Source of the DNA: Planctomycetota bacterium
Lineage (GTDB): Bacteria > Planctomycetota > Planctomycetia > Planctomycetales > Planctomycetaceae
Direction: 5' to 3'
Length of the DNA: 40,804 nt
NCBI GenBank assembly: GCA_027624335.1
Contig: JAQBWV010000031.1
Coordinates: 1 to 40,804, forward strand
The notes beneath the pieces are model-generated. The model made no database searches. It worked only from the letters and a program-made list of their open reading frames with translations, and was not told the DNA's origin. Below are positions 8,222 through 17,500 of this stretch, piece after piece; position 1 is the stretch's first letter; every line of letters starts with the position of its first letter. A program made the position numbers and the translations under genes.

Positions 8222-10390
8222 GTGGCACGAATGTGGACAGTCATATGTGTGGCGGTTTTGACCGCTATGAACTCCGGAGTCGCCTTGGCTGACTCCCCAG
8301 TCGACGGTGCTCAGCTTAGCCAGGTTCTTAACCGGGAAAACGGCGAGCTTGGCGTCAAAGTGAAACCAGTATCGCTGGTAGATGACACCGCTTACCTCCG
8401 AAGGGTCTCGGTAGACCTGATCGGTCGGATCCCCAATCATGACGAAATTCAGGAATACCTGACGTGGCCTGCCGCCGAGCGTCGGTCAAAACTAATTGAC
8501 CGTTTGATGGCCGACCAGAGATTCGTTGACCGCTGGACGACATTCCTCGCTGACATGCTAAGATTGCGATCCAATACTCCGGGAGGCTCAGCTGCTCTGG
8601 CATTTGTTCACAAGGCTATTGAAGAGGACATGCCGTACGACGAAATGGCAAGTCGATTTATCTCAGCCAACGGAAAAGCCGGAGCCGTTCCGGAAGTTGC
8701 CTACGTCCTTGGAGACAATGCCGACCCGATGGCCCTTGCAGGTGTCACTTCTCAGGTCTTCATGGGGATTCGAATTTCGTGTGCTGAGTGCCACAACCAT
8801 CCGTTTGACAAGTGGACACGCGAAGATTTCTATGGTTTCGCCGCCTACTTCGGGAAGACTCGCCGCTACGAAAACGACTTCACGAACACAGTCTACACAC
8901 AGGAAGCGACTACTTCCTCCGTGCTCTGGCCGCCTGAAGGGGAAGGCGAAGCTTCCGCGCGGAAGCAGGTGCTCCCAAAATTCCTGATTGACCTGATCGA
9001 TTCCAAAGCGAATCCGGAATTTATCGCGAGATTGGAAACGACGCGAAAAAACGAACGGGACCTGATTGAGGCGTCGCTGGCTGGAGCACAGAAAGACAGC
9101 TCGATCGATGACCTGCTGGGTGACGCGGCTGACAATGTGATCAACAGCGCTCGAGGTAAGAAAAAGTCGTCGTTTGACGTCGCCACGGAAGCAAGACGCG
9201 AACGAGATAGCATCGATTTGGCAGCCGATATGCGATCGCAGAGTGAATTGCGGCGGGATCTGGCTGCCCTGATCGCGAGTCCTCGAAACCGATACTTCGC
9301 ATGGAACTTTGTAAATCGGACGTGGGCAGAACTTGTCGGTCGGGGCATCGTCGAACCGGTAGACGACTTCAGTGATGCGAATGTTCCCAGCCATCCGAAG
9401 ACTCTGGATTTCCTTGCTGATGAGTTCGTAGCTGGCGGATTCCAGATTAAGCCGCTCGTCAAAATGATCGTCACGAGCGAGCCCTATCAGCGTGGTCAAG
9501 CTGTCGAATTTGAGCCAGCTGAGCAGGAAGAACTTCGAGCCGCATTTCTGGCCGCACCGGCTCGCCGGATGCTTGGCGAAGTGCTTTACGACTCGATCCT
9601 CACAGCGGGACACCTGTTTGAATACAAGCACCCGCAAGGCGCTAATACGAAGACGGTTTCTGAGCGAATCCGAGTTGCAGTTCCCCGCGAAGGCGAAGAA
9701 GGGGCGGTAACTCCGCAACTGCTGGCATCCGCCGATGGTGGCGCAGCCATGAAAGGCCAGATGAGCGCTGCGATGGCTGCTCAGCGGACAGGATTCAACC
9801 TTGAGTCTGGAATCGAACTGAATTTTGACGACGTTCTTAAGCAGGCCAAAGAAAAGGCCACGGCGACTGTTGTTGTGGAAAAAATGGAAGTGAAGTCATC
9901 CGAAGAACTTGAGGCCGAACGAATGCAGATGGATAGTCGCAATCAGCGGCGTTTCCGATACGTCTATAAGACGATCGAGCGAACGTTCGACGACAATCCA
10001 ATTTTCGGATCGGCGTTCCGCATGGCCTCTCCGGCGGCGCCTCAGCACTTCGTGCGAATCTTTGGTCAGACCGACCGGACACAGGTCGGTGTGCCCAGAG
10101 ACCACTCTCCCAGCATGCGTCAGGCACTGATGATGCTTAACGGAAAAATGACTCACGAAGCATCACGAGTTGGACCTTACGAGCCGATGCACAATCTGCT
10201 GGTCGGAAAGCAGGCTGATCTCGACGAGGCCGTTCGGAGGGCCTACCTGGAGATTCTGACACGAGACCCCGTGGATGATGAAGTTGATCTGGCGAAATCA
10301 ATCGTCACGGATGGTGATTCCACTCTTGAAGGGATGGCGGACCTGCGCTGGGTGCTGCTCAACTCCAACGAGTTTCGATATCTGCCGTAA
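8222..10390 (+). CDS. Exported DUF1549/DUF1553 domain protein
   Basis: This is a member of the large planctomycete DUF1549/DUF1553 family: secreted proteins of unknown biochemistry, typically encoded just upstream of a DUF1501 protein, as here. Seen: signal peptide (WTVICVAVLTAMNSGVALA, then DS); DUF1549 with 'YLRRVSVDLIGRIPNHDEIQEYL' and the family's 'SCAECHNHPFDKW' motif (Cys187, Cys190, His191; formally CXXCH, though haem binding is unproven); DUF1553 from ~342 with 'NRYFAWNFVNRTWAELVGRGIVEPVDDFSD' and 'EILTRDPVDDEV' near the end. Start: GTG 8222 has GGGAG 9 nt upstream and sits just before the signal peptide (ATG 8231 is next). The frame is open back to ATG 8102, but that adds an unlikely 40-residue extension. 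The DUF1501 gene follows after 114 nt. Confidence 0.88.
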   Translation: MARMWTVICVAVLTAMNSGVALADSPVDGAQLSQVLNRENGELGVKVKPVSLVDDTAYLRRVSVDLIGRIPNHDEIQEYLTWPAAERRSKLIDRLMADQRFVDRWTTFLADMLRLRSNTPGGSAALAFVHKAIEEDMPYDEMASRFISANGKAGAVPEVAYVLGDNADPMALAGVTSQVFMGIRISCAECHNHPFDKWTREDFYGFAAYFGKTRRYENDFTNTVYTQEATTSSVLWPPEGEGEASARKQVLPKFLIDLIDSKANPEFIARLETTRKNERDLIEASLAGAQKDSSIDDLLGDAADNVINSARGKKKSSFDVATEARRERDSIDLAADMRSQSELRRDLAALIASPRNRYFAWNFVNRTWAELVGRGIVEPVDDFSDANVPSHPKTLDFLADEFVAGGFQIKPLVKMIVTSEPYQRGQAVEFEPAEQEELRAAFLAAPARRMLGEVLYDSILTAGHLFEYKHPQGANTKTVSERIRVAVPREGEEGAVTPQLLASADGGAAMKGQMSAAMAAQRTGFNLESGIELNFDDVLKQAKEKATATVVVEKMEVKSSEELEAERMQMDSRNQRRFRYVYKTIERTFDDNPIFGSAFRMASPAAPQHFVRIFGQTDRTQVGVPRDHSPSMRQALMMLNGKMTHEASRVGPYEPMHNLLVGKQADLDEAVRRAYLEILTRDPVDDEVDLAKSIVTDGDSTLEGMADLRWVLLNSNEFRYLP

Positions 10391-10504
10391 GTCTGCGCTA
10401 CTCCGAGTGGCCGTCGTTAACCGGCGGCACTCAAAACAACATTGTGTACTCGGATGTATTTTCACTGAAACACCACACTTCACAGTTCAATAAGGGATTC
10501 CACT

Positions 10505-11761
10505 ATGACTGGTTGTCACGATTACCACGTTACCCGTCGAGCGATGATGGGTGCCTCTGCTGCGACGTTGCTGGGATTTTCCGTTAGAGAATTGCTGGCA
10601 GCAAAAGGCAGGGACCACGAAGCAACCGCTGACAACGTTATTCTGTTCTGGAATGGCGGTGGAATGACTCACCTGGACACGTGGGATCCAAAGCCTGGAC
10701 GACCAACACAGGGCGAGTTTGAACCGATCAATACCTCGGTTCCAGGCATGCAGATCAGCGAGATCTTCCCGGAATTCGCCAAGCAGATGCACAACGTCGC
10801 TCTGATTCGCTCCATCGCGGGAACGCAAGGAGCCCACGGTCGAGCGACATACCAGCTGCAGACGAGTTACAACCAGACTTCGAACGTTGTGCATCCTGGC
10901 TTCGGTTCAGTCGTCGTGCATGAGAAGGAAGCGGTTGGCGATCTGCCAGCTTACGTGACCATTAGTGGTCAGGCTCCACGTTCGTCGTACCTCGGTCAGT
11001 CCTGCTCTGCCTACTTTGTGGGAAGCCCCGGAGACAAGGATCCTTACCTTGCGTTTTCAGAAGGGATCAGTGAGGTTCGAGGTAACAAGCGACTCGAAAC
11101 ACTGGCGAAGTTCAATGGCCGGTTTGCTGGAAAGACCAGTAGTCTCGAGTTGGAGTCCACTAAGACATCTGTCACGGACGCCGTTCGCCTGATGCGAAGT
11201 CCGGCTCTGAAGGCCTTCGAACTGGATCATATTCCGCTGACGCAGTTTGAGCGTTACGGCGATACTCCGTTCGGTCGTGGCTGTCTTGTAGCGAAACAGC
11301 TCGTTGAAACGGGAGTCCGGTTCGTACAGGTGAACCGAGGCGGTTTCGACACGCATAGCAATAACTTCGAAGCCATGCGTAACCACGGTGAAGTGATGGA
11401 CCCGGCACTTGCGTCGTTGATGCAGGATCTCGATGAGTCCGGACAGCTCAAGAAGACACTGGTTGTCATGCTCAGCGAGTTCGGTCGAACACCGAAGATC
11501 AACAAGGACGGTGGGCGAGATCACTACCCAGGCGTCTTCAGCTGCTTCATGGCTGGTGGCGGAATCAAGGGCGGTCAGGTCATTGGATCTTCAGACGAAG
11601 ATGGCTACAAGCCAAAGGATCGACCTGTTCAGGTTCCGGACCTGCACGCAACGTTGTGTCACGCTCTGGGTATCAACCCTGAAAAGGAAGTCATGACACC
11701 ATTGCAGCGACCGATGAAGCTTATCGATGGCGGCAAGGCAGTGATGGAACTGTTTGGCTAG
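10505..11761 (+). CDS. Tat-exported DUF1501 (sulfatase-like fold) protein
   Basis: This 418-aa DUF1501 protein has a Tat-type leader ('VTRRAMMGASAATLLGFSVRELLAA'). The family is related to the alkaline phosphatase/sulfatase fold; biochemical substrates are not established to my knowledge. Characteristic segments: 'VILFWNGGGMTHLDTWDPKPG', 'FNTD'-like 'GGFDTHSNNFEAM', 'LVVMLSEFGRTPKINKDGGRDHYP' and 'MAGGGIKGGQVIGSSDEDG'. The ATG at 10505 is preceded by AAGGGA at 7-8 nt spacing. It follows the DUF1549/DUF1553 gene and ends 21 nt before a strong terminator, so the two form a two-gene operon whose products probably act together outside the cytoplasm. Confidence 0.9.
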   Translation: MTGCHDYHVTRRAMMGASAATLLGFSVRELLAAKGRDHEATADNVILFWNGGGMTHLDTWDPKPGRPTQGEFEPINTSVPGMQISEIFPEFAKQMHNVALIRSIAGTQGAHGRATYQLQTSYNQTSNVVHPGFGSVVVHEKEAVGDLPAYVTISGQAPRSSYLGQSCSAYFVGSPGDKDPYLAFSEGISEVRGNKRLETLAKFNGRFAGKTSSLELESTKTSVTDAVRLMRSPALKAFELDHIPLTQFERYGDTPFGRGCLVAKQLVETGVRFVQVNRGGFDTHSNNFEAMRNHGEVMDPALASLMQDLDESGQLKKTLVVMLSEFGRTPKINKDGGRDHYPGVFSCFMAGGGIKGGQVIGSSDEDGYKPKDRPVQVPDLHATLCHALGINPEKEVMTPLQRPMKLIDGGKAVMELFG

Positions 11762-11782
11762 GCCGAATCTGCTGCTGAACAC

Positions 11783-11817
11783 GAAGCCCGGGTTCCAATG
11801 GAGCCCGGGCTTCTTTT
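11783..11817 (+). terminator. Rho-independent terminator after the DUF1501 gene
   Basis: Perfect 10-bp GC-rich stem: GAAGCCCGGG (11783-11792) pairs with CCCGGGCTTC (11804-11813), with an 11-nt loop, then TTTT (11814-11817). It ends the DUF1549-DUF1501 operon and separates it from the TPR operon downstream. The remainder up to 12136 shows no gene and no convincing promoter. Confidence 0.85.
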
Positions 11818-12136
11818 GCGAAACTGATGGCGTAGTGACTATTTAGATATTCAAAGTTATGGACATGGCTCGTTTTTTCAATTGAAGTGAGAACGGACCA
11901 TTCAGACGCGAGGCGTTGCGTCTTGTCATGGAAAGACGATCCTGGTCGGAGGCGTGGAACTTCCGACGGAAAGTCTGCACGAAGCGTTCTGTCACGGATT
12001 GGCGGAACGAGTGCAGCTTTCGCGTAACGGCGAGCATTCGTGTAGTTTGACGAACCGCTCTCACAGCCGTAACGTGGAATTCTTCTCTGGATTCCCCGCC
12101 TTGACTTTCCTGCCCTCACTTTCCTGGTTTTGACTT

Positions 12137-14494
12137 ATGAACCGGATCACTTTTGCGGCCTTAGGTCTGTATCTTTCCCTGACGCTAGGCGGCATTCGGC
12201 CTGCCATCTCGCAGGATGCTGCCCGCGGATCGATCATTGAAGACCGTGCCGCACGCAAGCTGCTGGAAGCCGGGGATGCGCGACTGGAAGCAGACGAAGC
12301 CAGCAAGGCTGTCGAGATCTGGCAATCCGTTCTCGAACGTTACCCTTCGAGTCGAGTTCGATTCGAAGCACACATCCGACTGGGCAACCATTTCCTTGAG
12401 CGGGAGCGTGCCTACGACAAGGCTCGCGTTCAGTTTGAAGAGGTCGCTTCAGAAGAAAACCGCGACCAGGACCAGCGAGCGGAAGCGACTCTTCGGATGG
12501 GCGTTTGTTTCTACGAGGCCCGGAATTTCGGCAAGTGCTTTTCGGTGATGCGAGATGTGATTGAGCATTTTCCGGTTAGTAGACAGGTCAATCAGGCCTA
12601 TTACTACATCGGTCTGGGACACTTTCAGCTGGGGCACTACAGCCGCGCGATTGATGCACTTGAGAAGGTCGGCACGTCGATGGGAGAGAACGACAGCCAG
12701 CTTGAGAAGGTCGAGGCCGGCAAGCGACTGTTTGTGAAGATCGAAGACGCAGACCTCGCAGCACTGGAACCGGGAACTCCGGTCATTGTTCAATGCGAAA
12801 CCAGTGGTGGCGATGTCGAGCAGGTCAAATGTTTTCCGGTGGGTCGCAACGTACGGATTGTTCTTGGCAGTATCGTGACTACGCTGGGGGTGCCGCAGAA
12901 GAACAGCGGACTGCTCGAAGTGAAGGGCGACGACACCGTCAAAGTGGTCTATATCGACCAGCATACCGCCGACAAGTCCTTCAATCGGCAGGTGCTTCAT
13001 CAGGCGACGATAGTCGGTGACGGAGTGGTGTCCATCACGGACGGCGCGTTTGCCGAAACGCTCCAGGGCGTTGTCCTTGGGAAGGCGATCAACATACAGA
13101 CGAACGATCCAGACCGTGACATGACCGATGCGGCGGATCAGATTGAAGTGACCGTTGAAGTTCACCGAGCCAAAACGGATGAAGAGATCGAACAGGAATC
13201 CATCGCCATTCTTGCAGCTGATGGTGACGCAGATCTCGACGAAAATGGTCAGCCGAAAATTGAACGGTACAAAAAGATTGACGAGATCAACGTTGTACTT
13301 TCCGAAGTCGTCGTGGAGACGATCCGACCGGTCGATAAAGTGGCTCCTGCTGGCGACAGTGTTGCTTCGCCCGCCGATGGAGCATCAGCAGTTCCGGCAG
13401 ACAATACGGCAGCTGCAACCGATGCAGTTGCAGGAGCAGCGACGGATTCACCAGCGGACGCGGCCAACGATACGGTGCATTCCGGAGTGTTTCGTGCCGC
13501 CGTTTCGCTGGTCCGTGCCGAGGAAGTTGTCGCTGGGGACGCTGTCTTGCAGGCACTGCCTGGCGACCTCGTTCGTGTGACCTATCGTGATGAGCGAAAC
13601 TCAGGTGAGGGGCTGCTGATCGTCAAAGGTGAAGCCAGGTGCATCGAAGGGAATCTCGGCGGTGTCCGTGTCACTCGGACTGAGATTTCCGACCGGGAAC
13701 TTCGGGTTGGAACTCGGCTCAAGACGGCCCACGCTCTGACAAACATCGCTACCCGTTACAAGGAATTCGGACTCAAGCGGAATGCCGACGCGAAGTACCA
13801 GTCGGCGCTCGTGCTTTGCGAAGACATCATGACGGAAGCCCGGCAGCTTGGTGGACGGTTGCTTGAAGAGACTTATGTGCAGCTCTGGAAAATCTATTTC
13901 GAAATGGACCGACTGGAGCTCGCCGCAGCGATGGCTCAGCGGTTGCAGCAGGAGTTTCCGAACAGCGGTTTCGTCGATGACGCATTACTGCAACTTGCAG
14001 ACGTCGCCGTCTCGCAGGGGAACTTGAATCGAGCGATCGGCCTCTACAACAGGCTGGTCAATATGAAGACCAGCCAACTGCGAGGCGAAGCACAGTTCGG
14101 CGTGGCTGAGTGTTATGAAAGAATGGCGGAAGCCTCGCCCGAAGCGGGCGCTCAACAGCTTTATGACCGCGCCTTTCAGGAGTTCAAGAAGGTCTTCGAC
14201 CAGTTCCCGGACAGTGGTCGAGTCGGCGAAGCTGTCGCAAGAATGGCCAACTACTACTACCGACAGAAGGACTACGCCCGCGCGATCGATACGTTCGAGA
14301 CAGTCCTGGCGAATCATCCAGACGCCAAGTTTCTCGATGTTATTCTGTTTAACTATGGCCGGTGTCTCTACCGGATGGACCGTCGAGCTGATGCACGTCG
14401 CCGTTTCGACCAATTGATTGGTGACTACCCGGAGAGCGCGCTGGCAGAAGACGCTCGTAAAATTTCCGAAGCGCTTGCGCGTGCCGGTACATAG
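12137..14494 (+). CDS. Exported TPR protein with interposed beta-domains
   Basis: This 785-aa protein has a signal peptide (cleavage near AIS, then QD). N-terminal TPR-like repeats (~38-185) include 'EIWQSVLERYPSSRVRFEAHIRLGNHF' and 'YYYIGLGHFQLGHYSRAIDALEKV', of the YbgF/BamD-like envelope type. At ~195-500 is a beta-rich region with two copies of a domain shared with the next protein: one with 'IEDADLAALEPGTPVIVQC' and 'LEVKGDDTVKVVYID', one with 'NDPDRDMTDAADQIEVTVEV' ending in 'HSGVFRAAV' and 'LPGDLVRVTYRDE'. The second copy is split by an Ala/Pro/Asp-rich low-complexity insert (~401-446). C-terminal TPRs fill ~531-782. It probably acts as a periplasmic or outer-membrane scaffold. The next gene starts 67 nt downstream. 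The ATG lacks a clear Shine-Dalgarno. Confidence 0.82.
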   Translation: MNRITFAALGLYLSLTLGGIRPAISQDAARGSIIEDRAARKLLEAGDARLEADEASKAVEIWQSVLERYPSSRVRFEAHIRLGNHFLERERAYDKARVQFEEVASEENRDQDQRAEATLRMGVCFYEARNFGKCFSVMRDVIEHFPVSRQVNQAYYYIGLGHFQLGHYSRAIDALEKVGTSMGENDSQLEKVEAGKRLFVKIEDADLAALEPGTPVIVQCETSGGDVEQVKCFPVGRNVRIVLGSIVTTLGVPQKNSGLLEVKGDDTVKVVYIDQHTADKSFNRQVLHQATIVGDGVVSITDGAFAETLQGVVLGKAINIQTNDPDRDMTDAADQIEVTVEVHRAKTDEEIEQESIAILAADGDADLDENGQPKIERYKKIDEINVVLSEVVVETIRPVDKVAPAGDSVASPADGASAVPADNTAAATDAVAGAATDSPADAANDTVHSGVFRAAVSLVRAEEVVAGDAVLQALPGDLVRVTYRDERNSGEGLLIVKGEARCIEGNLGGVRVTRTEISDRELRVGTRLKTAHALTNIATRYKEFGLKRNADAKYQSALVLCEDIMTEARQLGGRLLEETYVQLWKIYFEMDRLELAAAMAQRLQQEFPNSGFVDDALLQLADVAVSQGNLNRAIGLYNRLVNMKTSQLRGEAQFGVAECYERMAEASPEAGAQQLYDRAFQEFKKVFDQFPDSGRVGEAVARMANYYYRQKDYARAIDTFETVLANHPDAKFLDVILFNYGRCLYRMDRRADARRRFDQLIGDYPESALAEDARKISEALARAGT

Positions 14495-14561
14495 GGTTTA
14501 CGCTCCGTCGCTCGATTGAACATCGCACCACAAAGTTCGAGTCAAACTCAGGACGATCGTT

Positions 14562-17500
14562 ATGAAGCTGTTCGTAACCGCTGCTTTGTCTGTTGTCCTG
14601 CTGGCGTTTGCAGGTCCCGCGTTGGCTCAGACGACTGGTGAAATTGACGCCATCAGTCAGGAAGCCAGCCGTCTCGAAGGAGAGGTTGGCAAGTACCGCG
14701 ACACAGCTCCGGAAGCTGGCGAGGCACTGCATAAACTGACCGTCCTTTATCACCAGCACGGTCGGGTGTTTGGACTCGTGAGAGCAGCGCATCGATTTGT
14801 GGCGGCTCACTCGACGGATCCTCGACATGCGGATGTCATGCTGAAGCTGCTGGACGGGTTGGAAGCACTGTCGCGATACAAAGAATTTACGGTGATCTCA
14901 CGGCAGTTTCTGACGCGATACCCGAATGCCGCTCAATGTGCCGCCGTTGAGGAACGACTCGCGTATTCTCTGGCGAAGCTTGATGACAAGCCCGCTGCCG
15001 CAGTGGCCTACCAGGCTTGCTGGCTACGGAATATGAGTCCGACTGGTCGTGAGTTTGGCGTGAAGTCCAGCTTGCTGTTCTCGCAGATTGGGACGCCTGG
15101 AGTTATTCAGGGAGCCGAACTCGCCGAGGAAATGTTCGACAAGCTACCGAAGGACGAGTTTGCTCGGCATATCGGACTACGTTCGTACTACGAGTGGCGA
15201 CGCGTCAGTCAATGGGCGAAGGCCAACGTCGTCGGCAATAAACTGGTGAAGTCCGGGCTGCTGAAAGACGGCGAAGAACGCCGCGAAGTGCTGCGAACGA
15301 TGTCTGAGAACTATCGTTATCTGGGACAGCATTCTAATGCCGTCGAAGTGCTTAAGCAGGTTCGTGCAATCCGAGATGACCAGTACGCCCTGTATTACAT
15401 CATTCAGTCGTTGTACGACTCTGTCGCTCCTGCCGCTCAGATGGAGCCGTTGGTTAAAGAGTACCTCAGTAAACACAGTGACAGAGCCGATCGTTACGAG
15501 CGAATTGCGCTGCTTGGTCTGGCGTGGAACCGTGAGAAGAACCCGGAACGGGCGCTGAAGCTGTTCCGAGGACTGCTGGGCGTGGGGCCAGCGACACACT
15601 CTGTGTCTTCTTACTTTATTCAGCTCAACGGGACTGAGCCTGAAAAACTTAAGGACTCCGAAGCTGCGTTGAAGCAGGCGATTATTGACTGTGAAAAGAA
15701 CGACCCGACTCAGGTCTGGCGGCTGCGGTACGACCTTGGATTCACTCTCTACCGTGATCGAATGAAGGACATTCCGAAAGCCAAAGCGGTTATCCGAGAG
15801 ATGGTCGAGAAATCACCAACCAATGACGGACACGTTCACAACGCAATTTCGTGGCTGTTCACGGTTGCTGAGACCGAGGATGAGTTTCGGGCAGACGTTG
15901 ATCGAGTTCTGAAGACTCGGCGTGCCTGGCCACATTGGGCCAGCTTGCGAAGTTACCCGTCGAGCTGGGTGAAGACATACAAGAAACACAAGACACTGGG
16001 AGGCCGTTCCGATTATCTGGCGACGAAACTGGCGCAGGCTGACAATGATCCTGTCATCAAGCTTGTCGAAAGCATTCGGCGGGGCCCGTACGACGGTCGC
16101 GAAGCAGGAATCCGGGATCAGCTCGTGAAGCCTGAGCACTTCAATACGTTCAATGATGAGACCAAGCGGTGGGTGCTGAACGAGATCGCATATTACTATC
16201 AACATTACGCTCCGGGGCCCGAGCGTTCGACAGCGGCCATTCATCTGGCGCGTCTGACTCAAATGTTCCCGCAGGACTTCGACTATCGATTCCGATATCT
16301 CCAGGTCGCCACAGATTACGGTCAGGCAGAGGTCGCGAAGGAAGCTGCTCGACTGATGCTGTCACACGAGCCTGACCGAAGCTACCCGGATGTGTGGCGT
16401 CGACTTTCAATCGCTGCCGACATAAACGAAGACGCGGAACTCGCTCGCAAGGCTGTAGAATATGCAAAGAAAACTCATGCGAAGTTCACTCCGGATTTTC
16501 AATATTGGACTGGGCTGGGCGACGCGCTTAAGCGGCGCGAGCTGGAGGCCGAAGCAGTTGCGGTTTGGAAGACTGTGGTCGACGCTGGTGCCAGTCACTA
16601 CGAAGCTCGCGAGTCGGCCACTCGTCTGATTCAGCGAATGGAGACTTCGCAGGAAAAGATCGCGCTGTCGAAGAAGCTCTTCTCGGGCGAAACCGATTAT
16701 CACGGTCGGTACGCAGGGTGGCTGGCAGACGTCCAGCTTCGCACTGGTGATCTGGCCGGGTTCGAGGCGACGTTGCGAGAGACTCTCACTCGCATGAGAA
16801 ATCGTCCGTTCCGCAACTGGGACATGGATATATATAGCCTGCATTACATGGTGAATAATTTCCGGGCCGGCCAGGCGGATTACCGACTGAAACCAGAAGA
16901 AGAGAACCCTCTGCCAGCGATTCTTAAGGTCGCTACCGTCATTCGCGACCTGGAATACGACTGGCCATCTTCTCAAGGGCAACTGCTGTTGCTCGAAGCT
17001 GAAGCACCTGACGCGCGATCAGCGATGGAGCGGCATCTCGCCTGGCAGCGCGTCACGCGAACCGTTCACCCGGACTCGACGCGTTGGGATTACCTGATGC
17101 CGTTCGCGCAGCAGGCAGTTCTGCGAGGCGACTATGCCGTAGGGGCAACTCTCCTGACCGGCATGCTTGAGAATATTTCGACCGCAACCGAAAGTCGAAA
17201 GGAAGCTGGTCGAGCGATGGTCGGGCAATGTTACACGCGACTCGGAACGGTGGGACTGACGATTGACGAGAACTCCCCGATCGCTCCGCTGCTGCAAGCT
17301 GCGTTGTACCTGCGATTGGGCGATGAACGCCTGGCGATGGAAACCTACCTCGCCAACGGAGCGCTCTTTGATAAGCATCGGGATGAAGTGCCGGTCGATC
17401 TGACGACGTTCGTTTGCGACAGTCTGATGGCGGCCAGTGGTGATGAGAACCACAACAAAGTGGAAGACATTCTACGTAGCTGGATTATCAAGAACAGCGA

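Noticed and set aside
8780..8794. CXXCH haem-binding site (CAECH) marking the protein as a cytochrome c
   Set aside because: The same motif with a following 'NHPF' is a general feature of DUF1549 proteins and does not by itself show haem attachment.
8663..9718. A 351-codon open frame on the minus strand
   Set aside because: It lies entirely antisense to the DUF1549/DUF1553 gene, whose conserved motifs are on the plus strand; its Arg/Ser/Phe-rich composition is that of a shadow frame.
12449..13165. A 238-codon minus-strand frame
   Set aside because: Antisense to the 785-aa TPR gene, without ribosome binding site or recognisable domain.
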